Source of the DNA: Peristeroidobacter soli
GTDB lineage: Bacteria > Pseudomonadota > Gammaproteobacteria > Steroidobacterales > Steroidobacteraceae
Direction of reading: 5' to 3'
Length of the DNA stretch: 64,000 nt
Assembly: GCF_004138485.1 (NCBI RefSeq)
Contig: NZ_RYEV01000011.1
Coordinates: forward strand, 186,001 to 250,000
The notes beneath the pieces are model-generated. The model saw only the letters and a program-made list of their open reading frames with translations, was not told the DNA's origin and searched no databases. The position numbers and the translations under genes were made by a program. Shown in pieces: positions 1-8,428 of this stretch. Position 1 is the stretch's first letter. Every line of letters starts with the position of its first letter.

Positions 1-90
1 GGGCACGTGAAAGCCAAGGCCATGCAGCGGGCCGCCACGGAACTCGTACGGCTGGAGCGGGAGCTCGAGCAGCCCGAGTCAGCATCCTAG
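1..90 (+). CDS. C-terminal end of an unidentified protein (5' end outside window)
   Basis: An open frame enters from the left edge and stops at TAG 88-90. It encodes 29 residues, a charged helix-like tail with the pattern VRLERELEQ. No motif identifies the family. A regulator tail is possible because many regulators end in such a helix, but that is a guess. It points toward the LeuB-like gene, which is on the opposite strand, so the two converge across about 30 bases. Confidence 0.5.
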   Translation, partial: GHVKAKAMQRAATELVRLERELEQPESAS

Positions 91-119
91 TCCGGACGTG
101 ACTTTGCGGGCGGGCTCTG

Positions 120-1235
120 CTAATCCAGCAGGCGCTCGAGCTCGGACAGCACGGCGGCGCCCATGTCCGTCGTGGACAGGCTTTCGCCGCCCATGGCGAT
201 ATCTCGCGTGCGCGCGCCTGCCGCTAGGGCGTTGGCAATCGCTTGTTCCAAGAGGTCAGCATCGTGGCGGCGGCCTAGTGAGAAACGCAGTAGCATTGCC
301 ACGCTGTAGATCGAGCCGAGCGGATTGGCGATAGATTGCCCCGCAATGTCAGGCGCGCTGCCGTGAACGGGTTCGTACAACGCGGCACGCCGGCCATCTT
401 CGCGTAATGGCCCGAGCGACGCGGACGGCAGCATGCCCAGCGAGCCCGTTACCATCGCGGCACAATCGGAAAGAATGTCGCCGAATAGATTGTCTGTGAG
501 AATGACGTCGAATTGCTTCGGGGCGCGGACCAGTTGCATTGCGCAGTTGTCGGCCAACATGTGGTTCAGTTCGATATCGGGATACTCACTATCGCGAACA
601 GCCTGGACCTCCTCTCTCCAAAGCCTCCCGGCCTCCATGACATTTTCCTTCGCGACGGAGCACACGCGGCTGTTGCGCGTGCGTGCCAGGTCGAAGGCGG
701 CGCGTGTCACTTTTCGAATCTGAGTGCTGGTGTATTGATGGGTATTCGTACCGAGTCGTTCGCCATTCGCCAGCACTTCGATACCGCGTGGCTGGCCGAA
801 ATAGATGCCGCCGACGAGTTCACGAACGATCACCAAGTCCACGCCGTCGATGACTCGGGCCTTGAGGGAGGACGTCTCGTGCAGCTCGGGTACGGGCTTG
901 ATGGGGCGCAGATTGGCGAATAGATCCAGCTCCCGACGCACAGCGAGCAGATTGCCGGCTTTGCGAGCGGCCGCGGGGATGGCGTCGAACTCCGGACCGC
1001 CGGTCGCGCCGAACAGAATCGCGTCTGCGTCGCGCATGGCCGCAAAGGCAGCCTCCGTCAATACCTTGCCGTGTCGGTTATATGCACTCGCTCCATACTC
1101 CACATCCACCAGCTCGAAGGGCAGGGCGCGCTTGTCGATGATCCGAGCGAGGATACGGCGCCCTTCCGCGGTGACCTCTGGGCCTACGCCGTCCCCACCG
1201 GCGATCACGATCGTGCGTCGGCCAGCGACAGTCAT
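120..1235 (-). CDS. LeuB-like beta-decarboxylating dehydrogenase (3-isopropylmalate dehydrogenase family)
   Basis: The family oxidises and decarboxylates 3-alkylmalates with NAD+ and a divalent metal in the cytoplasm. The 371-residue product starts TVAGRRTIVIAGGDG and carries DLFANLRP, GGIYFGQPRG, the VAKENVM region, TDNLFGDILSD (metal-binding Asp cluster) and EPVHGSAPDIAG. Its length fits LeuB. ATG 1235 was chosen because a GGGTG precedes it at about 6 nt; GTG 1271 would add 12 residues without a ribosome site. Two conserved positions differ from ordinary LeuB: the substrate-helix Glu of the E-x-x-L-L pattern is Ala (AGNLL), and RELTGG reads RELVGG. With LeuC/LeuD-like genes inside the same catabolic cluster, a catabolic role on another alkylmalate is plausible. 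Housekeeping leucine synthesis cannot be excluded. Confidence 0.8.
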   Translation of the reverse strand: MTVAGRRTIVIAGGDGVGPEVTAEGRRILARIIDKRALPFELVDVEYGASAYNRHGKVLTEAAFAAMRDADAILFGATGGPEFDAIPAAARKAGNLLAVRRELDLFANLRPIKPVPELHETSSLKARVIDGVDLVIVRELVGGIYFGQPRGIEVLANGERLGTNTHQYTSTQIRKVTRAAFDLARTRNSRVCSVAKENVMEAGRLWREEVQAVRDSEYPDIELNHMLADNCAMQLVRAPKQFDVILTDNLFGDILSDCAAMVTGSLGMLPSASLGPLREDGRRAALYEPVHGSAPDIAGQSIANPLGSIYSVAMLLRFSLGRRHDADLLEQAIANALAAGARTRDIAMGGESLSTTDMGAAVLSELERLLD

Positions 1236-1823
1236 GTCGGCACCCATGACTGGAAGTCCGATGAGGTGCACGCTGGCGCACGCTGACAGGTGAGGTGATT
1301 CATTGTCGTCGTCCGCAAATCCAGCTCAACGCTGGTGCGCATTTAAGCACAAAGGTCTCAAAAGCGACATGGCCGGGGTTGCCCAATCAAACATAAATTT
1401 CCCAAGATCCGCAAATTCTCGCGCCGACTGGAGTCGCGACAGCCGAATGGCGCTCACCGGCCTTGATTGCCCGACCGCTTTGGGTCTAGGATCGAATATG
1501 TGAACGAAGTACGCATTTAAGCGAACTCGATATCCGGACACCGATCTACGAATCGGAACAGGTGGGTGGAGGCATGAAGAGCGAAATGTCCGGGCGTGGT
1601 TCGACGCTGCCATGCGTCGCTGACAACATCTCCGAGACCAGCGACAACGACGCCGCTTCTCTGTTTTTTTCCCGATCGTGCCGTCGTTCGACCGACCGCC
1701 GGCGACTCTGGCGCCGGAGCTTCGTTTAGGCGCGATCGTTTTATCGTCGGCGGCCGCCTCGCGGTGTCGATATCGTCCATAGCGAACCTCCGTCACACCT
1801 GGCGGGGAGGGGAGAGAAGTCGA
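1236..1823. other. Divergent intergenic region between leuB-like gene and GPH symporter
   Basis: About 590 bases with no convincing gene. Short open frames on both strands lack ribosome sites and recognisable products. The region holds a sigma70-like promoter and 19-bp palindrome at 1463-1516, annotated separately. The promoter faces the symporter and would leave a leader of roughly 320 nt. A purine-rich GGGGAGGGGAGAGAAG precedes the symporter ATG. Confidence 0.6.
1463..1516 (+). promoter_or_regulatory. Promoter plus palindromic operator (site 1)
   Basis: TTGATT (1463-1468), an 18-nt spacer and TAGGAT (1487-1492) resemble a sigma70 promoter. The palindrome ATGTGAAC-GAA-GTACGCAT (1498-1516) begins 11 nt after the first base of the -10, so it would cover the transcription start. 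The same arrangement recurs at 19438, 31751, 44859, 47483 (reverse) and 48929. Confidence 0.7.
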
Positions 1824-3329
1824 ATGACTCCAGACAGGAACGAGTTGTCCAGCATCAAGACCAAGGTGGTCTACGGCCTGGGCTCGGTCGCCTTCGGCAT
1901 CAAGGACAATGGCTTCAACATCATCCTGCTGCTCTTCTATAACCAGGTGATCGGATTGCCGGCCTATCTGGTGAGCGGGGCCATCGCGATGGTACTGGTG
2001 GTGGAGGGCATTCTCGATCCGATCATCGGGCAGGTATCCGATAACTTCCGCTCCAGATGGGGACGGCGACATCCCTTCATGTACGCATCGGCGCTTCCTG
2101 TCGCGCTGTCATATCTGATGCTTTGGAATCCTCCGGAGATGTCACAGTCCGCGACTCTGGCATACCTCGTTTGTGTTGCTCTCGTGGTACGAACGTTCAT
2201 CAGCTTCTACGAGATTCCGAGCGCGGCCTTGGTGCCCGAGCTCACGGACGATTACGACAAGAGAACCTCGTTCCTCGCATTCCGTAGCTGCTTTGCCTGG
2301 TATGGCGGGCTCACGATGTCGTTCCTGTCGTTCCGCGTGTTCCTCGTCCCGGACGCAGAGCACCCCGTCGGACAGCTCAACGAGGCGGGCTATCACCTCT
2401 ATGGCATGACTGCTGCGGCCATCATGTTCGTCGTCATCATGGTGTCGGCGCTCGGGACTCACAAGTTCATTCCCTTGTTCCGGCAGCCAGTGAAGCGTGA
2501 GCTGACATTGAAGCAGTACGGCGACGAGTTGCTGACGACGTTGAAGAACCGGAGCTTCCTGATCGTCATGGCAAGCTCGATGCTTGCTTACATATCCATG
2601 GGTTTGACCCACGGCCTGTGGGTGTACTTCATGAGCTACTTCTGGGAGCTCAGTAACGTCGGAATGTCGATGATGACGCTCTCATGGTTCGTGGCTGTGT
2701 TCGCGGCCTTCTTCCTTGCACCCAGAGTGTCGCACTGGATCGGCAAGAGAAACGGAGTCATGGTGCTATATCCGCTGGGATTTGCGATTACCACGCTGCC
2801 GCTGGTCTTGCGCCTCGTCGGGCTGTTTCCCGACAATGGGTCGGATGCAATGTTGCCGCTATTGCTGATATTCACTGGTGCCGGCGCAATCCTGACCAGC
2901 GCGAGCTGGATTCTCACGCCGTCGATGCTCGCCGACGTGGTCGAGGAGAGCGAGCTGAAGACGGGGCGGCGCTCGGAAGGGGTTTTCTTTGCCGGTTCGG
3001 CCTTCTTGCAGAAGTCGATGTCGGGCATGGGTGTCTTCGTCTCCGGATTGATTCTGACGTTGGTGGGGTTTCCTCAAGGGGCGAAGCCGGGTCTGGTCGA
3101 CCCCGAGGTCCTGCGCAATCTGACGCTCGTCTTCGTGATCCTGGTGTCGCTGTTACATTTGGGAGCCGTTCTGATCATCCGCTCCTACAAGATCACTCGC
3201 GCAAGTCATGCTGAGAATGTGCGTCGCTTGGCGGCGAGAGCGGCATTAACCGGCGGACGAAATGCGGCCGCGGGCGATGAGAATGCACCCGCTGCCGCTC
3301 CAGCGAATACCCGCGTCGAACCTACATAA
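1824..3329 (+). CDS. GPH/MFS-type cation symporter
   Basis: A 501-residue inner-membrane transporter with about 12 hydrophobic segments. The loop FRSRWGRRHPF, preceded by an Asp in the preceding helix (GILDPIIGQVSD), is the hallmark of the glycoside-pentoside-hexuronide family, which imports sugars and glycosides and, in catabolic clusters, other organic solutes with Na+ or H+. The tail (about residues 470-501) is Ala/Pro-rich and hydrophilic. ATG 1824 follows a strong purine-rich ribosome site; upstream in-frame codons back to 1596 encode non-conserved sequence. Transcription probably starts at the promoter-operator near 1499, linking uptake to the shared regulon. A strong terminator follows at 3377. 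The substrate cannot be read from sequence. Confidence 0.85.
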   Translation: MTPDRNELSSIKTKVVYGLGSVAFGIKDNGFNIILLLFYNQVIGLPAYLVSGAIAMVLVVEGILDPIIGQVSDNFRSRWGRRHPFMYASALPVALSYLMLWNPPEMSQSATLAYLVCVALVVRTFISFYEIPSAALVPELTDDYDKRTSFLAFRSCFAWYGGLTMSFLSFRVFLVPDAEHPVGQLNEAGYHLYGMTAAAIMFVVIMVSALGTHKFIPLFRQPVKRELTLKQYGDELLTTLKNRSFLIVMASSMLAYISMGLTHGLWVYFMSYFWELSNVGMSMMTLSWFVAVFAAFFLAPRVSHWIGKRNGVMVLYPLGFAITTLPLVLRLVGLFPDNGSDAMLPLLLIFTGAGAILTSASWILTPSMLADVVEESELKTGRRSEGVFFAGSAFLQKSMSGMGVFVSGLILTLVGFPQGAKPGLVDPEVLRNLTLVFVILVSLLHLGAVLIIRSYKITRASHAENVRRLAARAALTGGRNAAAGDENAPAAAPANTRVEPT

Positions 3330-3376
3330 GGTCGCTTCGAGACTCACGTCAAAGAAACATTCGATAGCATTTCAAG

Positions 3377-3412
3377 CGCGGCGCGATGGGAACATCGCGT
3401 CGCGTTTTTTTT
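3377..3412 (+). terminator. Rho-independent terminator after GPH symporter
   Basis: A 12-bp stem (3377-3388 with 3393-3404, one G-T pair) with loop GGAA is followed by eight T residues at 3405-3412. It lies 48 nt after the symporter stop and before the next gene's operator, so it separates the two units. Confidence 0.9.
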
Positions 3413-3496
3413 CCACGAAATGTTTGGAAAGACGCTGCGGCTGTAAACCAGGATCCCAAAAAAATGTGTTCCGGCACTTCGAACCCTATTTCCACT

Positions 3497-3515
3497 ATGA
3501 GAACGTAGTGCTAAA
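3497..3515 (+). promoter_or_regulatory. Palindromic operator (site 2) upstream of 2OG oxygenase
   Basis: ATGAGAAC-GTA-GTGCTAAA matches the shared half-site pattern with the same 3-nt spacer as the other sites and lies 62 nt before the 2OG-oxygenase start. A weak TATTTC (3487-3492) sits at nearly the expected -10 position. No good -35 is visible, so this is the weakest of the seven sites. Confidence 0.45.
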
Positions 3516-3576
3516 TTCCGAATCAGCCTCCAGACGTTGAGGCATCTGACAATCGCTGCATCCAGCAGGAGCGCTT

Positions 3577-4584
3577 ATGGCACTTACCCAGACTCGTGAT
3601 CCGCGCGGCCAGATACTCGATGACGATGCGAGCATCGCGCTGATCGACAACCCCGATTCCACCGAGGAAATCCCGACGCTCGATTTCGGGCCCTATCTGG
3701 ACGGGCGCCCGGGCGGTCGCGAGGCAGTCGCTGCCCACCTGCGTGAAATCACGATGACGGTCGGCTTCTTCTACTTGAAGAATCATGGGATTCCGCAAAG
3801 CCTCATCGATGCGGTCTTCGCCGAGTCCAAACGCTTCCACGCCATTCCGCTGGAAAAGAAAGCCGAGCTGTCGTTCGTCGATACCGACGGGTTCAAGTCG
3901 GGCTACATCGGCTTTGCGACGGAGAAGCGCAAGGTCAATGTCAATATCGTCGCGGACACAAAACCGAACATCTACGAGCAGATCACCGTGCAGCGCGAGG
4001 GCGCGGGCAATATCAATCGTTGGCCTGAGCTGCCGGGCTTCAAGGAAACGGTGAACGAGTATCACCGCGCGATCGAGAAGTTGGCTCGATCGTTCCTGCC
4101 GCTGTGGTCGACATCCCTGAAGTTGCCGCTCGACTTCTTCGATCGCTGGTTCGTGAATCCGCACCTGCAGCTGTCTCTGCTGCACTATCCGCCACAGAAG
4201 GAAGTTGGCAATCGACAGTACGGAATTGCGCCTCACACCGACAACGCGATGATGACGTTCCTGGCGCAAGAGAACATTCCGGGTCTCGCCGTGCGAATGC
4301 CGTCCGGACGATGGCGGGCGGTCGATATCGTCCCCGGTACGCTATTGGTCAATACGGGTAACGCGTTGGTGCGATGGACCAATGAACTGTACCTGTCGAC
4401 CAAGCACCGTGTGATCAATACCAGCAATGTGGATCGCTACTCGATCCCGGTCTTCTTCGGCCCTCAGGACGATACCGTGCTCGAAGTGCTGCCGCCCTGC
4501 AAGAGCGAGGATCAGCCGTCGCTGTACGAACCTGTAACTTACGGCGATCTGCGTCGTTGGTACTACAACAAGCCAAAGACCTGA
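3577..4584 (+). CDS. 2-oxoglutarate/Fe(II)-dependent oxygenase, isopenicillin-N-synthase-like
   Basis: A 335-residue cytoplasmic enzyme of the plant-type 2OG/IPNS family. It has an N-terminal DIOX_N-like domain (residues about 30-150, with VGFFYLKNHGIP) and a C-terminal 2OG-FeII domain (about 195-300). The iron ligands are visible as H220 and D222 (APHTDN) and H277 (STKHRV), and the 2-oxoglutarate anchor as R287-x-S289. Such enzymes hydroxylate, desaturate or cleave C-O and C-N bonds, with succinate and CO2 as co-products. The gene stands alone between a terminator and an esterase, with a regulon-type palindrome upstream. The substrate is unknown; a role in activating or dealkylating the cluster substrate is inferred. 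Confidence 0.85.
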   Translation: MALTQTRDPRGQILDDDASIALIDNPDSTEEIPTLDFGPYLDGRPGGREAVAAHLREITMTVGFFYLKNHGIPQSLIDAVFAESKRFHAIPLEKKAELSFVDTDGFKSGYIGFATEKRKVNVNIVADTKPNIYEQITVQREGAGNINRWPELPGFKETVNEYHRAIEKLARSFLPLWSTSLKLPLDFFDRWFVNPHLQLSLLHYPPQKEVGNRQYGIAPHTDNAMMTFLAQENIPGLAVRMPSGRWRAVDIVPGTLLVNTGNALVRWTNELYLSTKHRVINTSNVDRYSIPVFFGPQDDTVLEVLPPCKSEDQPSLYEPVTYGDLRRWYYNKPKT

Positions 4585-4916
4585 CCGCGTTGGAATAACA
4601 AGTTTTCGAGTGGGGAAGCGGATGCGAGTGGCTGTGGGGAGCTTCGGGCGAATCCTGGACCTGGCAGGGTTCTGGGCAGGCTCGAAGCTCTTCGCCCACG
4701 TCTGCCCGTGTCGCTCGCGTGCAAGCAGGTCTCCGATCGTGACGACTGAGCCTGGCCGCTCTATCTGATGGTTTGCAGGAGCTTCAGTCCAAACACGGAA
4801 CGTCATCGTATGTTCGAGATGTGAGAGCGCAGTCGAAGTCCGAATCGGTTGTATGCCAGTGCCCGAGGCACTTCCCCTTGACCACTAAGAGTCGCTTAAG
4901 ACGAGGGAGGACATCT
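4585..4916. other. Intergenic region between 2OG oxygenase and esterase 1
   Basis: About 330 bases without a convincing gene. It contains two overlapping inverted repeats that cannot pair at once: GAGCTTCG 4639-4646 with CGAAGCTC 4683-4690, and GGGCGAA 4646-4652 with TTCGCCC 4691-4697. No T-tract follows. The strong GAGGGAGG at 4903-4910 is the esterase ribosome site. Confidence 0.5.
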
Positions 4917-6590
4917 ATGCTTACATCACGCACCATGTTGCCGATAGCCGATAGAGCCCGGAGTTGGTCGAAACTATTCGTCCGACTGTCCGCTTCGCTC
5001 GGTGTGTTGCTCGCGGTAACGGCCACGCAAATTTCCACTAGCGATGCAAAACCCGGCGGCCGGGACATCGAGAAGGATCGCTGGCACGGGCATTCCCCGC
5101 CACTGGTACAGGTCGAGTCGGGTGTAATCAAAGGTGTCAACGACGGTGACACCCTCCGATTCCTGGGAATCCCGTACGCCAAACCACCGGTTGGAGAATT
5201 GCGCTGGGCGAATCCAGTCAAGCCAGATCGTTGGAATGGCGTGAGAGATGCCACTCACTACGCGAGCTTTTGTCCTCAGGTAAAAGAGCTCGGCGACTTC
5301 GCCGCGCCCAGTACGGATGAGGATTGTCTCTATCTCAATGTGTTTGCACCCAAGCATGCGCGTAAGCGCCCGGTCATGGTCTGGCTCCATGGCGGCGGGT
5401 CCGTCGGTCACAGCAACGGGCACGACGGTAGCGCGCTCGCGAGCGAGCAGGATGTTGTCGTCGTCACGCTCAATTTCCGTCTCGGGGCGTTGGGGGATCT
5501 GGTTCATCCTGCGCTGGATGGCGAAGGTGCCACGACTCTCTATGAGCTGCGCGATCAGCAATTCGCTCTGAAGTGGGTCAAGAAGAACATCGAGAATTTC
5601 GGCGGCGATCCGAATAACGTGACGCTGTTCGGCGAGTCCACCGGCGGTGCCGCGGTTCAGTTGCAAGTGATTTCGCCGACCGCAAAGGGACTGTTCCACA
5701 AGGCGATCTTCCAAAGCGGGCCGTCGCGTTACTTCAATCGCGCCGTGCCCTTGGCTGAGGCTCGGACGCGCGGCCAGGCATTCGCAACAGCGGTGGGATG
5801 TCCTGATCAGACGGCCGAATGCCTGCGAAGCGTGCCGGTGAGTGCGATCCTGGAAGCGCAGGGTTACTTCGCGACCACCTGTTGCTCGACGTTCCCGATC
5901 GTCGATGGCCACGTGCTCACCTCGTCTGTATACGATGCCATCAGGTCGGGTCAGTTCAACAAGGTGCCGTTCCTCGATGTCACCAACCGGGACGAGTATC
6001 GGTGGTTCGTCGCCTTCACCGAGATCAGCACGGGTCATGCCCTGACGCCCGAGGAGTATCCAGCGCGACTTGCGTCATCGTTTGGCGCCAATGCCGGTGC
6101 CGTCGGTGCTGCCTATCCGCTGAGCGATTTCGACTCGCCGAGTGGCGCGCTAGGCGCGGCGCAGGGCGATAGGGCGTATCCATGCCAGGTGCGCAATTTC
6201 GACATCGATGCGTCCAAGTTCGTACGTGTGTATGCGGCCGAGTTCAACGACCCGACATCACCGGAGAATGTTTTTCCGGCCGTGTCTTTCCCATACCTTG
6301 CCTCTCACACTCATGAGATTCCTTACATCTTCCCGCTGTGGAACGGCGCCTCGCCGAACCCAGCGCTACCGCTGAATCGCCAGCAAGAGAAGTTGGCGAG
6401 GGAGATGCGCAAGCTCTGGGCCACATTCGCGGAGAAGGGGGCATTACCATCGAATCTGCCGCCGCTCACCCGAGCCAAGCAGCGCGTCATCTCGTTGGAG
6501 ATCCCGCGCGTTCGAGTGATCTCGGATTTCAGCGAGACTCATCGGTGCGAGCTGTGGAATTCGATTCGTAGCTGGACGCCGGTGGAGTAG
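4917..6590 (+). CDS. Type-B carboxylesterase (secreted), copy 1
   Basis: A 557-residue carboxylesterase/para-nitrobenzyl-esterase-family hydrolase. The N-terminus (about residues 1-44) has a basic region and a hydrophobic stretch (LGVLLAVTATQ), consistent with export to the periplasm. The oxyanion-hole loop HGGG is at 158-161, the nucleophile is S241 in GESTGG, and SHTHEIPYIF near residue 475 carries the likely catalytic His region. ATG 4917 follows GAGGGAGG at 6 nt. It is clearly paralogous to the convergent gene at 6651-8279 (shared FLGIPYAKPPVG, DVTNRDE and AAQGD blocks). It may release an acid or alcohol from an ester substrate before the CoA-dependent steps encoded to the right; the substrate is not known. 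Confidence 0.88.
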   Translation: MLTSRTMLPIADRARSWSKLFVRLSASLGVLLAVTATQISTSDAKPGGRDIEKDRWHGHSPPLVQVESGVIKGVNDGDTLRFLGIPYAKPPVGELRWANPVKPDRWNGVRDATHYASFCPQVKELGDFAAPSTDEDCLYLNVFAPKHARKRPVMVWLHGGGSVGHSNGHDGSALASEQDVVVVTLNFRLGALGDLVHPALDGEGATTLYELRDQQFALKWVKKNIENFGGDPNNVTLFGESTGGAAVQLQVISPTAKGLFHKAIFQSGPSRYFNRAVPLAEARTRGQAFATAVGCPDQTAECLRSVPVSAILEAQGYFATTCCSTFPIVDGHVLTSSVYDAIRSGQFNKVPFLDVTNRDEYRWFVAFTEISTGHALTPEEYPARLASSFGANAGAVGAAYPLSDFDSPSGALGAAQGDRAYPCQVRNFDIDASKFVRVYAAEFNDPTSPENVFPAVSFPYLASHTHEIPYIFPLWNGASPNPALPLNRQQEKLAREMRKLWATFAEKGALPSNLPPLTRAKQRVISLEIPRVRVISDFSETHRCELWNSIRSWTPVE

Positions 6591-6603
6591 TTCAGAATGG
6601 CGG

Positions 6604-6636
6604 CCGGCGCACGCTTCGACTGGGAGCGTGCGCCGG
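6604..6636. terminator. Symmetrical hairpin between convergent esterase genes
   Basis: A perfect 12-bp stem, CCGGCGCACGCT (6604-6615) with AGCGTGCGCCGG (6625-6636), and a 9-nt loop. It lies in the 60-nt gap between two convergent stops. There is no T-tract, so it is either a bidirectional terminator of the weaker kind or an RNA 3'-end stabiliser. Confidence 0.6.
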
Positions 6637-6650
6637 GCTTGCGAGCAGGC

Positions 6651-8279
6651 TCATCGAACCGGCGCCCAGTTTCGGATGGCGTTCCAAAGCTCGCAATGGT
6701 GCGCCTTGCTGAAGTCGTCGATGACCCGGATGCCGTCGAGCTGCAACGAGATCACCGATTCGTTGTTTTCGGTTAGGGGCGGCAGATCATCCAGACTTCC
6801 CTTGCGGGCGAAACCGGCCCAGATACGGCGCATGTTCATCGCCAGCTTCTCCTGTTGGCGATTCAGCGGCGGCGCCGCGTCAGCCGCGCCGCCACTCCAT
6901 CCGGGAAAAATGTAGGGGATCTCGTGAGTGTGTGCTGCGAGATAGGGAAAGGAGACATTTGGAAGTGAAATTTCCGGAGACGTGGGGTCATTGAACTCGG
7001 CCGCATAGACCCGTACGTATCTTGATGCGTCGATGTCGAAGTTTCGGACCTGGCAGGCGTATCCCTGATCTCCCTGAGCAGCCGCCAATGCTCCACTGGG
7101 TGAGTCGAAATCGCTCAGTGGATAGGTGCGCTCAACGGCAGCGGCATGGGCGCCGAAAGATGCTTGCAGCCGCAATGGGTACTCATCAGGTTCGAGCCGA
7201 CGTCCGGTGTCGAGCTCGGTATGTGCCACAAACCATCGATGTTCGTCTCGATTGGTCACATCGAGAATCGGCACCCGATTGAACTGACCCGATCTGATGG
7301 CATCGTAAGCCGTCAAGGTCAGTATGTGACCGTCATTGATCGGCGGCGCGTAACAGCAGGCGCCTGCAAACGGGCCCTGTGCCGCCAGGATGACATCTAC
7401 CGGCACGTTTCGCAGGCAAGCAGCCGATTGGTCGGGGCAGCCGATGGTCTGCGCGAAAGACATTCCGCGCTCTCGAGCTTCTGCCAACGGTACCAGTCGA
7501 TCGAAATAGCGCGATGGACCACTTTGGAAGATGGCTCTATGGAACAGTCCCTTCGCAGCCGGGGAGATCATATGCATCTGGATGGCGACGCCTCCCATGG
7601 ATTCGCCAAAGAGGGTGACGTTGTTCGGATCGCCGCCGAAGTGCCCGATGTTCTGCTTCACCCATGTCAACGCGAACTGTTGATCGCGGAGCCTGTAGAG
7701 CGTCGTTGATCCGCCGCCGTCCAGGGCTGGATGCACCAAGCCTCCGAGCGCGCCCAGGCGGAAGTTGACGGTCACGACAATGACATTCTGCTCACTTGCC
7801 AAGGCGCTGCCGTCATAGCCGTTGCTGTGTCCGACCGCGGTTGCCCCGTGAAACCAGACCATCACCGGCAATTGCTGTCCCTTCCTTGGGGCGAACACAT
7901 TCAAATAGAGGCAGTCTTCGTTGCCGCCGTTGGCTGCAAAATTACCTAGCACTTTCTCTTGCGGGCAGAAGTTGCCGTAACTGGTGGCGTCTCTCACGCC
8001 CGTCCAGCGATCTGCTGCGACCGGATTCGCCCAGCGCAGTTTTCCGACGGGCGGCTTGGCGTAGGGAATCCCTAAATACTTTACGGCCCCATCCGTGAGC
8101 ATCCCTTCGACGAGCCCTGTCTGCGTCTTGGCTATCCGATGCGTACTCGATGCCTGATCGTTCGGGAGCGCCTCGGGGCAAACCGACTGAGCAATGAGCA
8201 ATGCTGCCATCAAGGATGACCGAGGTCCCGGGCATCGCAGAGGTGTCGTGGGGGAAGCCGACAGCATCGAATTGTGCAT
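6651..8279 (-). CDS. Type-B carboxylesterase, copy 2 (altered oxyanion loop)
   Basis: A 542-residue paralogue of the esterase at 4917-6590, colinear over the whole catalytic domain. S227 in GESMGG is the nucleophile and AAHTHEIPYIF holds the His region. Where copy 1 has HGGG this protein has H144-G-A-T, so the oxyanion hole is altered; activity or substrate range may differ. A hydrophobic segment (SSLMAALLIAQSV, residues 21-33) suggests export. ATG 8279 is preceded by AAAGG at about 8 nt; the frame stays open upstream only in antisense to the monooxygenase gene. It lies downstream of and in the same direction as the FAD monooxygenase, so the two may be cotranscribed. Confidence 0.85.
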   Translation of the reverse strand: MHNSMLSASPTTPLRCPGPRSSLMAALLIAQSVCPEALPNDQASSTHRIAKTQTGLVEGMLTDGAVKYLGIPYAKPPVGKLRWANPVAADRWTGVRDATSYGNFCPQEKVLGNFAANGGNEDCLYLNVFAPRKGQQLPVMVWFHGATAVGHSNGYDGSALASEQNVIVVTVNFRLGALGGLVHPALDGGGSTTLYRLRDQQFALTWVKQNIGHFGGDPNNVTLFGESMGGVAIQMHMISPAAKGLFHRAIFQSGPSRYFDRLVPLAEARERGMSFAQTIGCPDQSAACLRNVPVDVILAAQGPFAGACCYAPPINDGHILTLTAYDAIRSGQFNRVPILDVTNRDEHRWFVAHTELDTGRRLEPDEYPLRLQASFGAHAAAVERTYPLSDFDSPSGALAAAQGDQGYACQVRNFDIDASRYVRVYAAEFNDPTSPEISLPNVSFPYLAAHTHEIPYIFPGWSGGAADAAPPLNRQQEKLAMNMRRIWAGFARKGSLDDLPPLTENNESVISLQLDGIRVIDDFSKAHHCELWNAIRNWAPVR

Positions 8280-8428
8280 AGACGGGCCTTTCAACGGCGC
8301 CCGAGCAAGCATGCGAGATCGGTCGCGGACGCTAAAAAAGCAGGACAGGCCGGGGGGCAACCCATCCTGTTGGGAAAGCTCAAATCGATGGCTGCGGAAG
8401 ACTTGCGCGCGCGCCCGCGCGGGCAGGT

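Noticed and set aside
1326-2072. Minus-strand open frame of 248 codons opposite the symporter start
   Set aside because: It is antisense to a well-supported transporter, has no family features and crosses the promoter-operator.
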